From NCBI RefSeq assembly GCF_020559915.1, contig NZ_JAJCLZ010000011.1, positions 35,750 through 99,749 on the forward strand: DNA of 64,000 nt, given 5' to 3'. Shown piece after piece: positions 51,453 to 59,154 of the stretch. The notes under the pieces were generated by a model that was not told the origin of the DNA, did no database searches, and saw only the letters and a program-made list of their open reading frames with translations. Origin of the DNA: Ruminococcus sp. 210702-SL.1.03. Its GTDB lineage: Bacteria > Bacillota > Clostridia > Oscillospirales > Ruminococcaceae. The stretch's first letter is position 1, and each line of letters begins with the position of its first letter. The position numbers and the translations under genes are program-made.

Positions 51453-52041
51453 TATGCACCTCCGTAAATTCGGGTTCGTAAACCTCGTTGAACCAATTTG
51501 AAATAACTGATGTCGGCACACCCTGTTCTCCCTCGTTGACCTCAGCTTTCAAAGGGTGAGTGCTGTTGCCGTCAAGCTTTTTGCGGCGGTAGATAGTGCC
51601 CTCAATGGTCGGCGTGGAGAATGTTATGCTCTCGCCTTTGGTAGCGAGATTGGTCGCAGGTATGCCGAAGATAACTCTGTACAGCCAAAAATATCTGTAC
51701 TTGCCGTCACTCTTTTTAGCACGAAAACCTACCGCCACAGGCGCACCGCCGTTCTCAGATGCCGAGATGAGAACGTGGTTTTTGTCTATCTTCGCACCAG
51801 TAAGTTCATTCGCAACAGACGTGCCAATGTCATCAATTCCGAGTGTCAGCTTGCCGCTTTTGAACTCTTTGACCACCTCAGCCTCTCCGTCATCGGCATA
51901 GAGTGTTGCCTCATTCATCTCTACGGATAGGTCAGCAGAGATAGCTTTTGCAAGCGAATTAGGCGTTCCATATGTTTCATCACCGCTCTCGTCCTCAGTT
52001 ATCTTGGCGTAGTAAAGCCTGTCAAGACCGATAGTTGCCAT
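51442..52041 (-). CDS. Major tail (tube) protein, phi13 family
   Basis: The 199-residue protein forms the tail tube. It starts MATIGLDRLYYAKITEDESG and has the family blocks AISADLSVEMNEATLYADDG, KSGKLTLGIDDIG and YRYFWLYRVIFG. Its ATG overlaps the stop of the upstream gene (52041). Confidence 0.93.
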   Translation of the reverse strand: MATIGLDRLYYAKITEDESGDETYGTPNSLAKAISADLSVEMNEATLYADDGEAEVVKEFKSGKLTLGIDDIGTSVANELTGAKIDKNHVLISASENGGAPVAVGFRAKKSDGKYRYFWLYRVIFGIPATNLATKGESITFSTPTIEGTIYRRKKLDGNSTHPLKAEVNEGEQGVPTSVISNWFNEVYEPEFTEVHNGE

Positions 52042-52391
52042 TAAAATTCCCCCAATCTTACACAGTCGGCAGCATCAAAATTGTAGTGATGATAGCCGCT
52101 GTCAGTTTCAAGCCCGATGTACTGTCGGGCGGTTATTGTTATGTCGTTCTTTAATATTGCGTTTGTCAGCCGATTTTTCACGCTTATGTAATTGCCTTTG
52201 CAGTAAAGCGAAATTCTCACTTCCTGCACCTCACTTGACGGCTTGTTATCCGCAAATTCTGAAAGCGTATCAGTCAAGGGAGTCAGAACGCAGTACACAT
52301 CGGGCGGAGTATCAGTAAATACACCGGTTTCAGCAGGAATATTCAGCCTGCCGAGAATTGTGTTCAGCCTTTTCAGTAAACTGTCATTCAT
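52041..52391 (-). CDS. Tail completion/terminator-type protein
   Basis: The 116-residue protein (MNDSLLKRLNTILGRLNIPAE, PPDVYCVLTPL, VQEVRISLYCKGNY) is at the place of the tail terminator in HK97-type phages and has the alternating strand pattern of that group. It overlaps the previous gene by 4 bases. The name follows from place and fold likeness only. Confidence 0.8.
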   Translation of the reverse strand: MNDSLLKRLNTILGRLNIPAETGVFTDTPPDVYCVLTPLTDTLSEFADNKPSSEVQEVRISLYCKGNYISVKNRLTNAILKNDITITARQYIGLETDSGYHHYNFDAADCVRLGEF

Positions 52392-52819
52392 AGCTTATCG
52401 ACCTCGCTTTCAAGTTCATTTTGCATTGCCGTAATAGCCGCAGACTTCGCTCTTGACTTTGCAGGCTTGATAAAAGGCTTTGCAGGCTGACCGCTTTTGC
52501 CGTATTCCAAAATGCTGGCAAGTTTGGCATTACTGCCGCCGTCTGAACGTGGCTCGGAAAACCCCACTTTGATGTTGTGGTCGCCATTCTTGTCCTGCAA
52601 AACCGGCGAAAGACCTAACGAACGTTCAAGCTCACCCGTACTTTTAGAGGGATACTTAGTGTCCTTGCCTACCACAGCAGAAAGACTATTCTTGACCGCC
52701 GAAAGCATGACCTCGCCGCCTGCCTGCAAAACTTTTTCAGCCGTGCTGTCAAATTCAGAACCCAGCTTTGACATCTTAAGCAGAAGATCTTCGGGCATTT
52801 GAATTGACATCTTCGCCAT
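52388..52819 (-). CDS. HK97 gp10-like head-tail protein
   Basis: The 143-residue protein matches the gp10-type family: MAKMSIQMPEDLLLKMSKLG, VLQAGGEVMLSAVKN, TGELERSLGL, HNIKVGFSEP and ILEYGKSGQPAKPFIKPA. It contributes to the neck. It overlaps both neighbours by a few bases. Confidence 0.88.
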   Translation of the reverse strand: MAKMSIQMPEDLLLKMSKLGSEFDSTAEKVLQAGGEVMLSAVKNSLSAVVGKDTKYPSKSTGELERSLGLSPVLQDKNGDHNIKVGFSEPRSDGGSNAKLASILEYGKSGQPAKPFIKPAKSRAKSAAITAMQNELESEVDKL

Positions 52820-53136
52820 TACCTCAACTCCTTTGCCATCAAAGTCAGCATACCTTTGCGTTTGTTTCCGAGCACAGCCGTCAAAAGATAGATGTTTTCA
52901 CCGCATTTCACACGCATATCTGCGTCCACATTTTCTATCCAACGAATATATATTTTAAATGTAACTTCCGCCGTTTCAGTTCCGCTCTGCAAAAACTCTC
53001 GCCCCGAAATGGGAACAATGTCAGCCCACACAATATGCTCGGTCTGCCAAATGTTCTGAGTAAAGCCCTCATCGTCTTTGACCGCCGTATTTCTTTGCAG
53101 TTCTGCACGATACCTCATACCGCCTATCTTCATCAA
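52819..53136 (-). CDS. Head-tail adaptor (SPP1 gp16-like head closure)
   Basis: The 105-residue protein has the phage head-tail joining pattern: MKIGGMRYRAELQRNTAVKD, WADIVPISGREFLQSGTE and VTFKIYIRW. It closes the capsid channel. It overlaps the previous gene by 4 bases. Confidence 0.88.
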   Translation of the reverse strand: MMKIGGMRYRAELQRNTAVKDDEGFTQNIWQTEHIVWADIVPISGREFLQSGTETAEVTFKIYIRWIENVDADMRVKCGENIYLLTAVLGNKRKGMLTLMAKELR

Positions 53137-53396
53137 AATCCCTCCTGCCTTATGCCGAAAAGCAAGGCTCTGAGCGTTAATGTTAGTGCTTTGTGGTCTG
53201 CCTCTTCACGATGTTCATAGAGATATGCCACAGCATAAAGCACAGCTATTTTTGCGATAGGCTTATCTTCAATTTCTGTTCTTGCAATGTTGGTGCAAAG
53301 CTGTTCGGCAGAGAATATGAGTGCAATAAGAAAATCGTCCTCCGCATTGCCGTCAAGCCTTAAATAGTCCTTTACTTCATCAAGTGTTACAATCAT
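53133..53396 (-). CDS. Head-tail connector (gp6-like)
   Basis: The product of about 87 residues, MIVTLDEVKDYLRLDGNAED..., then IAVLYAVAYLYEHRE, matches the phiE125 gp8/gp6-type connector that binds under the portal. The frame allows starts at 53408 (GTG), 53405 and 53396; the last fits the family start best, with GGAG 11 bases upstream. Confidence 0.88.
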   Translation of the reverse strand: MIVTLDEVKDYLRLDGNAEDDFLIALIFSAEQLCTNIARTEIEDKPIAKIAVLYAVAYLYEHREEADHKALTLTLRALLFGIRQEGF

Positions 53397-53429
53397 ATTT
53401 ATCATCACTCCAATTAAAAAGCTAAATTA

Positions 53430-54611
53430 TCACTTGCCAGACGCAGGAAGTGCCGTTTTCAGCTTGAGTATCTGGACTGCTTCGGGCAGGATAAGCTTGC
53501 CGTCAACACGCTCCTTAGCTACAAAACCGACCATGTCATTTCCGGCGAAAAGTTCCGTCAGTTTCTTGAACGAGCGCGACCCTCTGTCACCGATATTGTA
53601 GTAGCTGAAATCTCCGAAAGCAATAGCATCTGCGGGCGCATATGCCGAAGTGTAAACGGGATAGCCGAGCAGTCTTTCGGGCTCGCCCTCTTTCAGCGAA
53701 GGCTGCCAAAGATACTGGTCGTTCGCATCTTTAAGCTTTCTCAGAACGGCAAGATTTTTGTCGTTCATAATGAAAGCCGCCTTTTTTCTGTATGGTCTTT
53801 TCAGCGTGTAAACGAGGTTGATAAGCTCATCGCCAATAAACGCCGCCACCTCAGCTGTAACATTTCCACCGCCGGTTTTGGCGAAGATACCGGTAGGCTT
53901 TCCCTTGCCGTCGCCGTTTAAGAACGCGTCCTCTTCGGCATTAGCCAATGCCTTTCCAAACTGCGTTATGATGTAGTTTTCAAGTCCGAAAGCGTTGTCA
54001 TAAAGCAGTTCCTCAGTGACCTTTATCGCAACGTGCAGTTTGTGAGCGTCAAGCAGTATCTGGCTGAAAGTACTGTCGCCCCATGTAAGCTCCTGCCCCT
54101 CTTCTATCCATGATGCCGCCGGTTTTGTCGCCGCCACATTTATCTTATGGTCGCCCGCTGTTGTCAGCTTCGTGCCCAGTGCACGGAGAATATTTTCCTC
54201 TTCAAGCACGTCGATAAGACGTTTGTCATATTCCTCCGGCACAAGATAACCGCCGTCAGCATCAACGCCTTCCTGCAGAACGTTTGAAACGTTGCGAAAA
54301 TTTGAACGCAGAGCACCAAGCATAGCCGCCTTGTATTCGTCAGACGCACGACCTGTCTTTTCTTTTGCAGTCTGTGCAGGCTTGCTGACGATAGGTGAAT
54401 TTATTGGCTGAGAAAGCATTTTGTCACGTTCTGCCGCCCTCTGCTGACGTTCGATAGAGGCGGTCAAGTCCTCGATCTCCTGCTCCATTCTGTTGTATGC
54501 GGCAGTATCCTCAGCGGAAAGCCTGCCGTTCTTGTCCTCGTGGGTGTCAACAAAGCTCTTTGCCGTTTCCCACACCTTTGCTCTTTTCTGCATAAGTTCC
54601 TGAATAGTCAT
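53430..54611 (-). CDS. Major capsid protein, HK97 fold
   Basis: The 393-residue precursor has a helical scaffold-like N-terminus (about 1-105, Glu/Lys/Gln-rich), probably removed by the adjacent protease. The HK97-type capsid body begins near NVLQEGVDADGGYLVPEEY. Other family blocks are ALANAEEDAFLNGDGKGKPTG (in part), AAFIMNDKN and LLGYPVYTS. Confidence 0.96.
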   Translation of the reverse strand: MTIQELMQKRAKVWETAKSFVDTHEDKNGRLSAEDTAAYNRMEQEIEDLTASIERQQRAAERDKMLSQPINSPIVSKPAQTAKEKTGRASDEYKAAMLGALRSNFRNVSNVLQEGVDADGGYLVPEEYDKRLIDVLEEENILRALGTKLTTAGDHKINVAATKPAASWIEEGQELTWGDSTFSQILLDAHKLHVAIKVTEELLYDNAFGLENYIITQFGKALANAEEDAFLNGDGKGKPTGIFAKTGGGNVTAEVAAFIGDELINLVYTLKRPYRKKAAFIMNDKNLAVLRKLKDANDQYLWQPSLKEGEPERLLGYPVYTSAYAPADAIAFGDFSYYNIGDRGSRSFKKLTELFAGNDMVGFVAKERVDGKLILPEAVQILKLKTALPASGK

Positions 54612-54623
54612 AAAAAGTCCTCC

Positions 54624-55460
54624 TTAAATGTATTTTTTGATTATGTCAAGGCGGTTTCTAAGGTCGCTTGCCTGCGTTCCGCCTATGTTTTCGGGCTTGC
54701 GGTAATGCCTTTCAAGCTTGTTCTGCAAAGCCCTGTTTACAGCTGTTCGTGAAAACAAAAAAGAAGAGGTCTTTTCTTTAGACTTCTTCTCATCGGTATC
54801 ATCATCTGAATTGTCCTTATCCTCTTCATCATCGTCACCATCGTTATCTTCTTCTGTATCTTCATCGGATTTATCATCTTCCTCAGACTTCTTATCCGCC
54901 GAACGTTCAATAAACCCGTCAGCAAAGCCAAGTTCAAGCGCCATATTAGCGTTCATCCAAGTTTCAGCGTCCATAAGGTGTGAGAGTTTCGCTCTGCTTA
55001 GATGTGTTTTTCTCTCGTAAGCATTGATGATAGACTCTTTGACCTCACCGAGCATATCGATAGCTTTCTGCATTTCAGCGTGATCGCCGAAAGCCATAGT
55101 CGCAGGGTTGTGTATCATCAGCATTGAAACCGGCGAAACAAGCACCTGCGTACCTGCCATAGCGATAACGCTCGCCGCACTTGCCGCAATGCCATCTATC
55201 TTGACGGTCACATTGCCCTTGTAGTCGGTAAGCATATTGTATATCTGAGCCGCCGCCACGCAGTCACCGCCGGGAGAGTTTATCCAAACCGTGATGTTGC
55301 CCGAACCGCTGTTCAGTTCTTCTTTGAATATCTGCGGCGTGACATCATCATCGAACCAGCTTTCCTCGGCTATCGTGCCGTTTAGGAAGAGCGTTCTCTC
55401 CGTCATCGGACTGTTCTCCGTCTGTTCGGTCTGATTCTTCCACTTCCAAAACTTCTTCAT
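54624..55460 (-). CDS. Head maturation protease, ClpP-type
   Basis: The 278-residue serine protease cuts the capsid precursor. It shows the ClpP pattern WINSPGGDCVAAAQIY, nucleophile Ser94 in GIAASAASVIAMAG and His117 in MLMIHNPATMAFGDH. Residues of about 190-245 are an Asp/Glu/Ser-rich linker, followed by a basic C-terminus. M1 at 55460 has AAGGAG seven bases upstream, so it overlaps the portal gene by 113 bases in another frame. Confidence 0.92.
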   Translation of the reverse strand: MKKFWKWKNQTEQTENSPMTERTLFLNGTIAEESWFDDDVTPQIFKEELNSGSGNITVWINSPGGDCVAAAQIYNMLTDYKGNVTVKIDGIAASAASVIAMAGTQVLVSPVSMLMIHNPATMAFGDHAEMQKAIDMLGEVKESIINAYERKTHLSRAKLSHLMDAETWMNANMALELGFADGFIERSADKKSEEDDKSDEDTEEDNDGDDDEEDKDNSDDDTDEKKSKEKTSSFLFSRTAVNRALQNKLERHYRKPENIGGTQASDLRNRLDIIKKYI

Positions 55461-56694
55461 CGTCTTTCTCCTTTTCGTACTGCCTGCCTACGCTGGCAAT
55501 ATCTATCATATTTCCGTTGCACATAAATTTGTTGCCGCCCAACTCATCAGGAATAAGATCCATATTCTCCAGTGAACGCACGTCATTCGGGCACATAAAA
55601 CCATTTTGTATACCCACTGCATACCCATTCATTCTGCTCTGATAGTCACCTCTAAGCAAGCCGTCAACATTGAACTTAGGGTAGTATTTGCTTTTCTCGT
55701 CGGGTGTCAGCAATGCTCTTGAAATTGCCTGTTCCCATCGAACTATCCAAGGTTCAAGTGTGTATTTGACGAACTCCAATGATTGCTGTTCAATGTTTGA
55801 AAAGCTTGATTTCTCCAGATCACCGACCATATGTGGCGGCACTCTGAATATTCTCGCTATCTCATTTATCTGAAATTTACGGGTTTCAAGAAACTGAGCC
55901 TCGTTTGGCGAAATGGAGATAGGCGTGTACTTCATACCCTCTTCGAGTATCGCAACTTTATGTGAATTGCCGCCCGAAAAACCTTTGTTCCAGCTGTCAC
56001 GCACACGCTCGGGATCTTTTACAGTGCCCGGATATTCAAGCAGACCGCTTGGCGTTGCTCCGTTTGCGAAAAACTTTGCTCCGTATTCCTCTGTGGCTAT
56101 CGCAAGTCCGACGGCGTTCTTTGCCATTGCGATAGGCGAGTATCCGACCAATCCGTCAAAGCCTAGTCCTGCGATGTGCAGAACATCTGACGGCTGTAAA
56201 ATGACAGTTGAGCCTTTCATAGTTCGTGGGTCGCTGTCCTGCATTTGATACTGGTAGTACAGCCTGCCGTTTTCATCTCTGTCAACTGTCATTCGGTCTG
56301 GCATCAAAGGATAGAGTGCGACGACTTCACCCTTGCCATTGCGAATAATCTGAGCATAAGCATTACCCCACAAAAGCAGGTGCGTCATAAGCGTTTCACG
56401 GAACATAAAGCTGGTCATTTCAGGGTTTGGTTCATCGTGCAGTAAAGCGTAAAGTGGGTTGTCTGTGGCTTTTGCCGAGCCCTCCGCTGTGTATCTATAC
56501 AAATGCAAAGGCAGTCCTGCCACTGCCTCAGAAAGTATACGAACGCAGGAATACACCGCCGTCATCTGCATTGCCGAGCGTTCGCTCACACGTCTGCCGC
56601 TGGTGCTTGTTCCCATGTAGAAGCAGTAGGACGCTCCTGCTGTGGAGTTTTTAGGCTTATCCCTGCTGTGGAATATGCCGCTGAATATTGACAT
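55348..56694 (-). CDS. Portal protein, HK97 family
   Basis: The 448-residue portal forms the ring for DNA entry. Family blocks are SAMQMTAVYSCVRILSEAVAG, LLLWGNAYAQIIRNGKGEV, HIAGLGFDGLVGYSPI and FRVPPHMVGDLEKSSFSNIE (in part). The start MSIFSGIFH at 56694 has GAGGTGA upstream; the frame to 56724 is not needed. The last 40 residues are very acidic and overlap the protease start. Confidence 0.94.
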   Translation of the reverse strand: MSIFSGIFHSRDKPKNSTAGASYCFYMGTSTSGRRVSERSAMQMTAVYSCVRILSEAVAGLPLHLYRYTAEGSAKATDNPLYALLHDEPNPEMTSFMFRETLMTHLLLWGNAYAQIIRNGKGEVVALYPLMPDRMTVDRDENGRLYYQYQMQDSDPRTMKGSTVILQPSDVLHIAGLGFDGLVGYSPIAMAKNAVGLAIATEEYGAKFFANGATPSGLLEYPGTVKDPERVRDSWNKGFSGGNSHKVAILEEGMKYTPISISPNEAQFLETRKFQINEIARIFRVPPHMVGDLEKSSFSNIEQQSLEFVKYTLEPWIVRWEQAISRALLTPDEKSKYYPKFNVDGLLRGDYQSRMNGYAVGIQNGFMCPNDVRSLENMDLIPDELGGNKFMCNGNMIDIASVGRQYEKEKDDEEVLEVEESDRTDGEQSDDGENALPKRHDSRGKLVR

Positions 56695-56781
56695 TTGGTC
56701 ACCTCGTTTCTGGTTTTTGGACATAAAAAAGCACCTATCTTTTTTGATAGATGCTCGTATTGCGTTAATTCAATTTGTGAT

Positions 56782-57828
56782 CTAATTTAATCTGAAATAG
56801 CAGGTACTCTTTCCCTTGCCCTCTTTTTTTAATTCTCCCGCGGCAACAAGTTTTCTTAGTGCGCCCTCGATAGAACTGTCACTGAGAGTAGGACAGAGTT
56901 CCCTTATATCCTGCTTATTAAATCGCCCTATTTTGCTTTTGCTTGCCATTCTGACCATCTCAATTGCAGGCAGTTTCTCTTGAACAAGCGAGGTACGCTC
57001 TTCAAAATCTTTATACGATGCAAGTATCGTGCCTAAAATGTACTTTATAAATGGCACAGCGTCCTCTTTGCCTTCGTGCCAGCCGGTCTGCGACTGACTC
57101 AGAGCACTGTAATACAGATTTTTGTTCTTAGAGATCTTTGCCTCGAGCGATATATATTTACCAATGTAAAAGCCATTCTGATACAGCAGAAGAGTGGTAA
57201 GCAGACGGCTCATTCTGCCGTTGCCGTCATTGAAAGGGTGTATACAGAGAAAATCGTGTATAAATATGGGGATGATTATAAGCGGTTCAACCTCCAAATT
57301 ACCGATAACACGGTTGTACTCTTCACATATCCTGTCAAGTGCCTCAGATGTTTCGTATGGTGCGAGCGGAGTAAACAGTATTTCTGTATGTCCATCGGGG
57401 TAAGTCGCACTGATATAATTCTGCACGCTTTTTGTTCTGCCTGCAAGCGGATTGTTCATATGGCTGTAAAGCATTTTGTGAAGCTGCAGAATATAATTTT
57501 GAGTTATCGGAATAGCGTCAAAACTTTCGTGTATAACGTTCAGCACATCTCTATACCCTGCGATCTCCTGCTCGTCACGATTTCGAGGAGTAGTCTTTTC
57601 TTCGACCAACTGCTTGATCCTCGTGCTTGTTGTTACGATACCCTCTATCGCATTTGAGGCTTCGGTACTTTGAATTTTTGCTATCTCAACAAGCTTTTCC
57701 AACTCTTGCGGACGCTGTTTCAAATACTGCTCCTGTTTTCCGGTCTCTTTGTATATAGCCGCTATAAGTCCGAGAATATCAGAATCCCACCTTTGTTCTT
57801 TCAAAGCAGAGTAATTAAAGCTTCGCAT
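56782..57828 (-). CDS. Fic-domain protein (AMP-transferase type) with inhibitory helix
   Basis: The 348-residue protein has the complete Fic motif HPFNDGNGRMSR at 197-208 with catalytic His197. Before it is the inhibitory motif S58-NAI-E62-G63 that blocks ATP binding in class II Fic proteins. The last about 80 residues form a winged-helix-like domain (GRFNKQDIRELCPTLSDSS). Fic proteins usually transfer AMP to a hydroxyl group of a target protein. It is a cargo gene between portal and terminase with its own promoter. GGAGG is the ribosome site. Confidence 0.92.
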   Translation of the reverse strand: MRSFNYSALKEQRWDSDILGLIAAIYKETGKQEQYLKQRPQELEKLVEIAKIQSTEASNAIEGIVTTSTRIKQLVEEKTTPRNRDEQEIAGYRDVLNVIHESFDAIPITQNYILQLHKMLYSHMNNPLAGRTKSVQNYISATYPDGHTEILFTPLAPYETSEALDRICEEYNRVIGNLEVEPLIIIPIFIHDFLCIHPFNDGNGRMSRLLTTLLLYQNGFYIGKYISLEAKISKNKNLYYSALSQSQTGWHEGKEDAVPFIKYILGTILASYKDFEERTSLVQEKLPAIEMVRMASKSKIGRFNKQDIRELCPTLSDSSIEGALRKLVAAGELKKEGKGKSTCYFRLN

Positions 57829-57855
57829 TTCCTTACCTCCATTCTTTTACCTTAA

Positions 57856-57932
57856 ATTATATCATAAAATAAGGGAAAGGTCAATAGAATAAGTGAATTT
57901 GTCCTTAATATTATGTGAGAAATAAGGGAAAG
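57856..57932 (-). promoter_or_regulatory. Promoter of the Fic gene with 13-bp direct repeats
   Basis: On the minus strand TTGACC (57884-57879), a 17-base spacer and TATAAT (57861-57856). The 13-mer AAATAAGGGAAAG occurs twice on the plus strand (57867-57879 in the spacer, 57920-57932 upstream), 53 bases apart, a possible operator pair. Confidence 0.75.
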
Positions 57933-57956
57933 TATCAAGCGGTATCCCTCTGCTAT

Positions 57957-57981
57957 ATAAAAGAGCCGATTTCTCGACTCT
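57957..57981 (-). terminator. Terminator after the interrupted Fic gene
   Basis: AAGAGCCGA (57961-57969) pairs with TCGACTCTT (57973-57981) with one mismatch; TTATATAG follows on the minus strand, so the T-run is weak. Confidence 0.6.
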
Positions 57982-57997
57982 TATGGTATCTATAACA

Positions 57998-58041
57998 TTG
58001 GGGAGCATATTCGTAATTTTATATCATCGTTTGTTCCCCAA
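57998..58041. repeat. Inverted repeat TTGGGGAGCA / TGTTCCCCAA, copy downstream of the Fic gene
   Basis: TTGGGGAGCA (57998-58007) faces TGTTCCCCAA (58032-58041), start to start 34 bases. The same arrangement occurs at 59012-59056 on the other side of the gene. Confidence 0.65.
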
Positions 58042-58059
58042 CACAAATGTTAGTTGTAA

Positions 58060-58998
58060 TCAAATTGTCTTCCAACAGTGTTCTTTCATAAAGGATGCAA
58101 TAACGTTAATTTCATCATCTTCATAGTATTTTACAAGAAGTCGTTTAAATTCTGGAACTTCATTTTCAGGAATCACTAGGGAACCAGCACCATGCGAAAT
58201 AAGATAATGATTTGCAAAAATGACAGAAGCACGTTTGTTACCATCAAGAAAGATCTGCATCTTCATACAATAAAGACAAAGTTTTATAGCTATGTTAATA
58301 GCATCATCATTTTCTTCAACTATCTGTTTGATTTTATCTTTTACATCCAGTTCATTTGGCAGTGGAGGCACATAGCTTGAACCGCCTATGGTAACCGGAA
58401 CACCTCAAATTCGACCACCCTCGGCAAAAAATCCTTCATTTACCAGTCCTGCAATATGACTGAGCATATAGTAGTCAGACTGGCTTGCAATTACATCGCG
58501 GTCCAAAATAAACTCCCATGCGTGTTTCAAATTCAAAATTTTCTGCACATCTGTAGCAGTCATACCGGAAACTTTTCCGTTTTCTATAATTTTCTCTGTC
58601 TGTGGAAAAGAGGTTGCTACACCTTCCAAAACCGCCTGATCATAGATGTTCGTTTTCATATTGACACGGGCAAATGCTATATTACTTATAACATCAGCAG
58701 AAAGTTCATCCTCAGAATATCCAACTGCAGCAAGCTGCTTTTCAATACTTCTAAGTGACTTTCTTATTTCACGTGCCTCTCTAGCATTACGAAGAAGCAG
58801 ATTATACAGTTCTTCAGTATATACTCCAACATACGTTGATGTTTGTTTGCCAGCCACACGCTTTCTTACATAAAGATATTTTCCATCTCCACGCTCTTTG
58901 ATTTCAGGTGTACCATCGTAGGGCATTAAGTTTAATCTTACATTAAGATCAGCACGCCTCCTCAGTAATTCCTGTATTTCATTATATTGTACCGACAT
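58060..58998 (-). pseudogene. Fic-family gene interrupted by an in-frame TGA
   Basis: One reading frame of 313 codons runs from M58998 (GGGAG ribosome site) to 58060, with a single TGA at 58407-58405. Before it lies a 197-residue part (MSVQYNEIQELLRR..., ending NEGFFAEGGRI). After it come GVPVTIGGSSYVPPLPNELD and the Fic-like block IFLDGNKRASVIFANHYL. CGA, one base from TGA, would give RGVPVTIGG, so a nonsense change is likely. The usual His of HxFxDGNKR is Gln here (MQIFLDGNKR). GTG 58371 could start a 103-residue rest. Both changes suggest loss of function. Confidence 0.75.
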
Positions 58999-59011
58999 TG
59001 TATCTTCTCCC

Positions 59012-59063
59012 TTGGGGAACTTTTTATATTGCTATTATAGCACAAATGCTCCCCAACAGTCAA
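59012..59063 (-). promoter_or_regulatory. Promoter of the interrupted Fic gene inside an inverted repeat
   Basis: On the minus strand TTGACT (59063-59058), an 18-base spacer and TATAAT (59039-59034). TTGGGGA (59012-59018) and TCCCCAA (59050-59056) flank the -10, as in the copy at 57998-58041. Confidence 0.75.
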
Positions 59064-59154
59064 TGTTTATTAAGAAATTTTTTCTAAACAAATTCAAACT
59101 GTGCTCCTCAAATATATGAAGACATTTATAGTATGCCTAAATCACAATATACTA

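Noticed and set aside
58405..58407. In-frame TGA read as a sense codon (recoded UGA)
   Set aside because: Many clear genes in the window end in TGA, and no selenocysteine-type context was seen, so a nonsense mutation is simpler.
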